The notes below the pieces were generated by a model, which saw only the letters and a program-made list of their open reading frames with translations, ran no database searches and was not told the origin of the DNA. Position numbers and translations under genes: made by a program. From a bacterium (GTDB lineage Bacteria; Krumholzibacteriota; Krumholzibacteriia; LZORAL124-64-63), in assembly GCA_024231905.1 (NCBI GenBank), contig JAAEQC010000157.1, positions 1 to 64,000 of the forward strand: 64,000 nt of DNA, written 5' to 3'. Positions within the stretch are counted from its first letter, which is position 1. Each line of letters opens with the position of its first letter. Positions 63,994-64,000 of the stretch are shown here, one piece after another.

Positions 63994-64000
63994 CCTGCTG

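Noticed and set aside
1..64000. Stop-codon reassignment
   Set aside because: TAA, TAG and TGA all end genes at sensible boundaries, and TGA is used in many ATGA overlaps, so the standard bacterial code fits.

Overview
The window looks like most of one tailed-bacteriophage (or prophage) genome from a GC-rich host. The signs are a large terminase, portal, MuF-type head morphogenesis protein, prohead protease, major capsid protein, holin/endolysin genes, a DnaB-type replication module and a RecE/RecT-like recombination pair, packed into about 130 mostly short genes. Standard stop codons are used throughout, and dozens of neighbours overlap by ATGA, GTGA or TGATG, as in long co-translated phage operons. 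The host cannot be named from the sequence. The amidase endolysin, the lytic transglycosylase, the holin-like protein and the high GC content fit a GC-rich bacterium in general. I see no tRNA gene, no CRISPR array and no convincing insertion sequence. A serine recombinase is the only marker that could point to a temperate life style.

Layout. Positions 1-15080 (minus strand, read right to left) form the head module: portal, a MuF protein fused to a zincin-like domain, two small genes, a 1279-residue multidomain protein ending in an XkdF-type prohead protease, a scaffold-like protein, the major capsid protein, small structural genes and a beta-helix fibre or spike. Tail tube, tape-measure and baseplate genes are not visible and probably lie beyond the left edge. 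Positions 15081-15339 are a divergent promoter region. Positions 15340-19225 (plus strand) hold twelve small genes driven by three near-identical promoters, with duplicated structured leaders. Positions 19199-22518 (minus) hold an orphan response-regulator receiver, a membrane/coiled-coil protein, the large terminase and small partners. Positions 22549-32350 are a long minus-strand operon of small, often zinc-ribbon-like proteins that includes a DHH phosphoesterase. A serine recombinase (32369-33154) and an HTH protein (33497-34306) are separated by regulatory-looking non-coding DNA. Positions 34801-48760 are another long operon of small genes with an XRE regulator, a YkgJ-like protein, a sulfotransferase-like protein, SSB and a dual-specificity-type phosphatase. 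Positions 48974-52436 carry lysis functions. Positions 52454-58964 carry an SNF2-type helicase, a PD-(D/E)XK-like nuclease, a Dam-type methylase, secreted proteins, an HD hydrolase, a TSCPD protein and a RuvC-like resolvase. Positions 58961-63993 hold replication and recombination: DnaB helicase, a replication accessory protein, RecT, a RecE-like exonuclease and an XRE regulator.

Working hypothesis. Early transcription would start from the three repeated plus-strand promoters and from a strong, operator-laden minus-strand promoter at about 61.3 kb. Late transcription of the head genes would start near 15.2 kb. The most unusual feature is the prohead-protease protein. It carries, in one reading frame, a D12-type DNA adenine methylase, a DHH/DHHA1 phosphoesterase, a short conserved phage domain, a degenerate ATP-dependent DNA-ligase-like module and the XkdF protease. 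An 11-A tract lies exactly at the methylase/DHH junction, where slippage in either direction would release the methylase half. Together with the MuF-zincin fusion next to it, this suggests cargo proteins assembled into the capsid, matured by the protease and possibly injected with the DNA.
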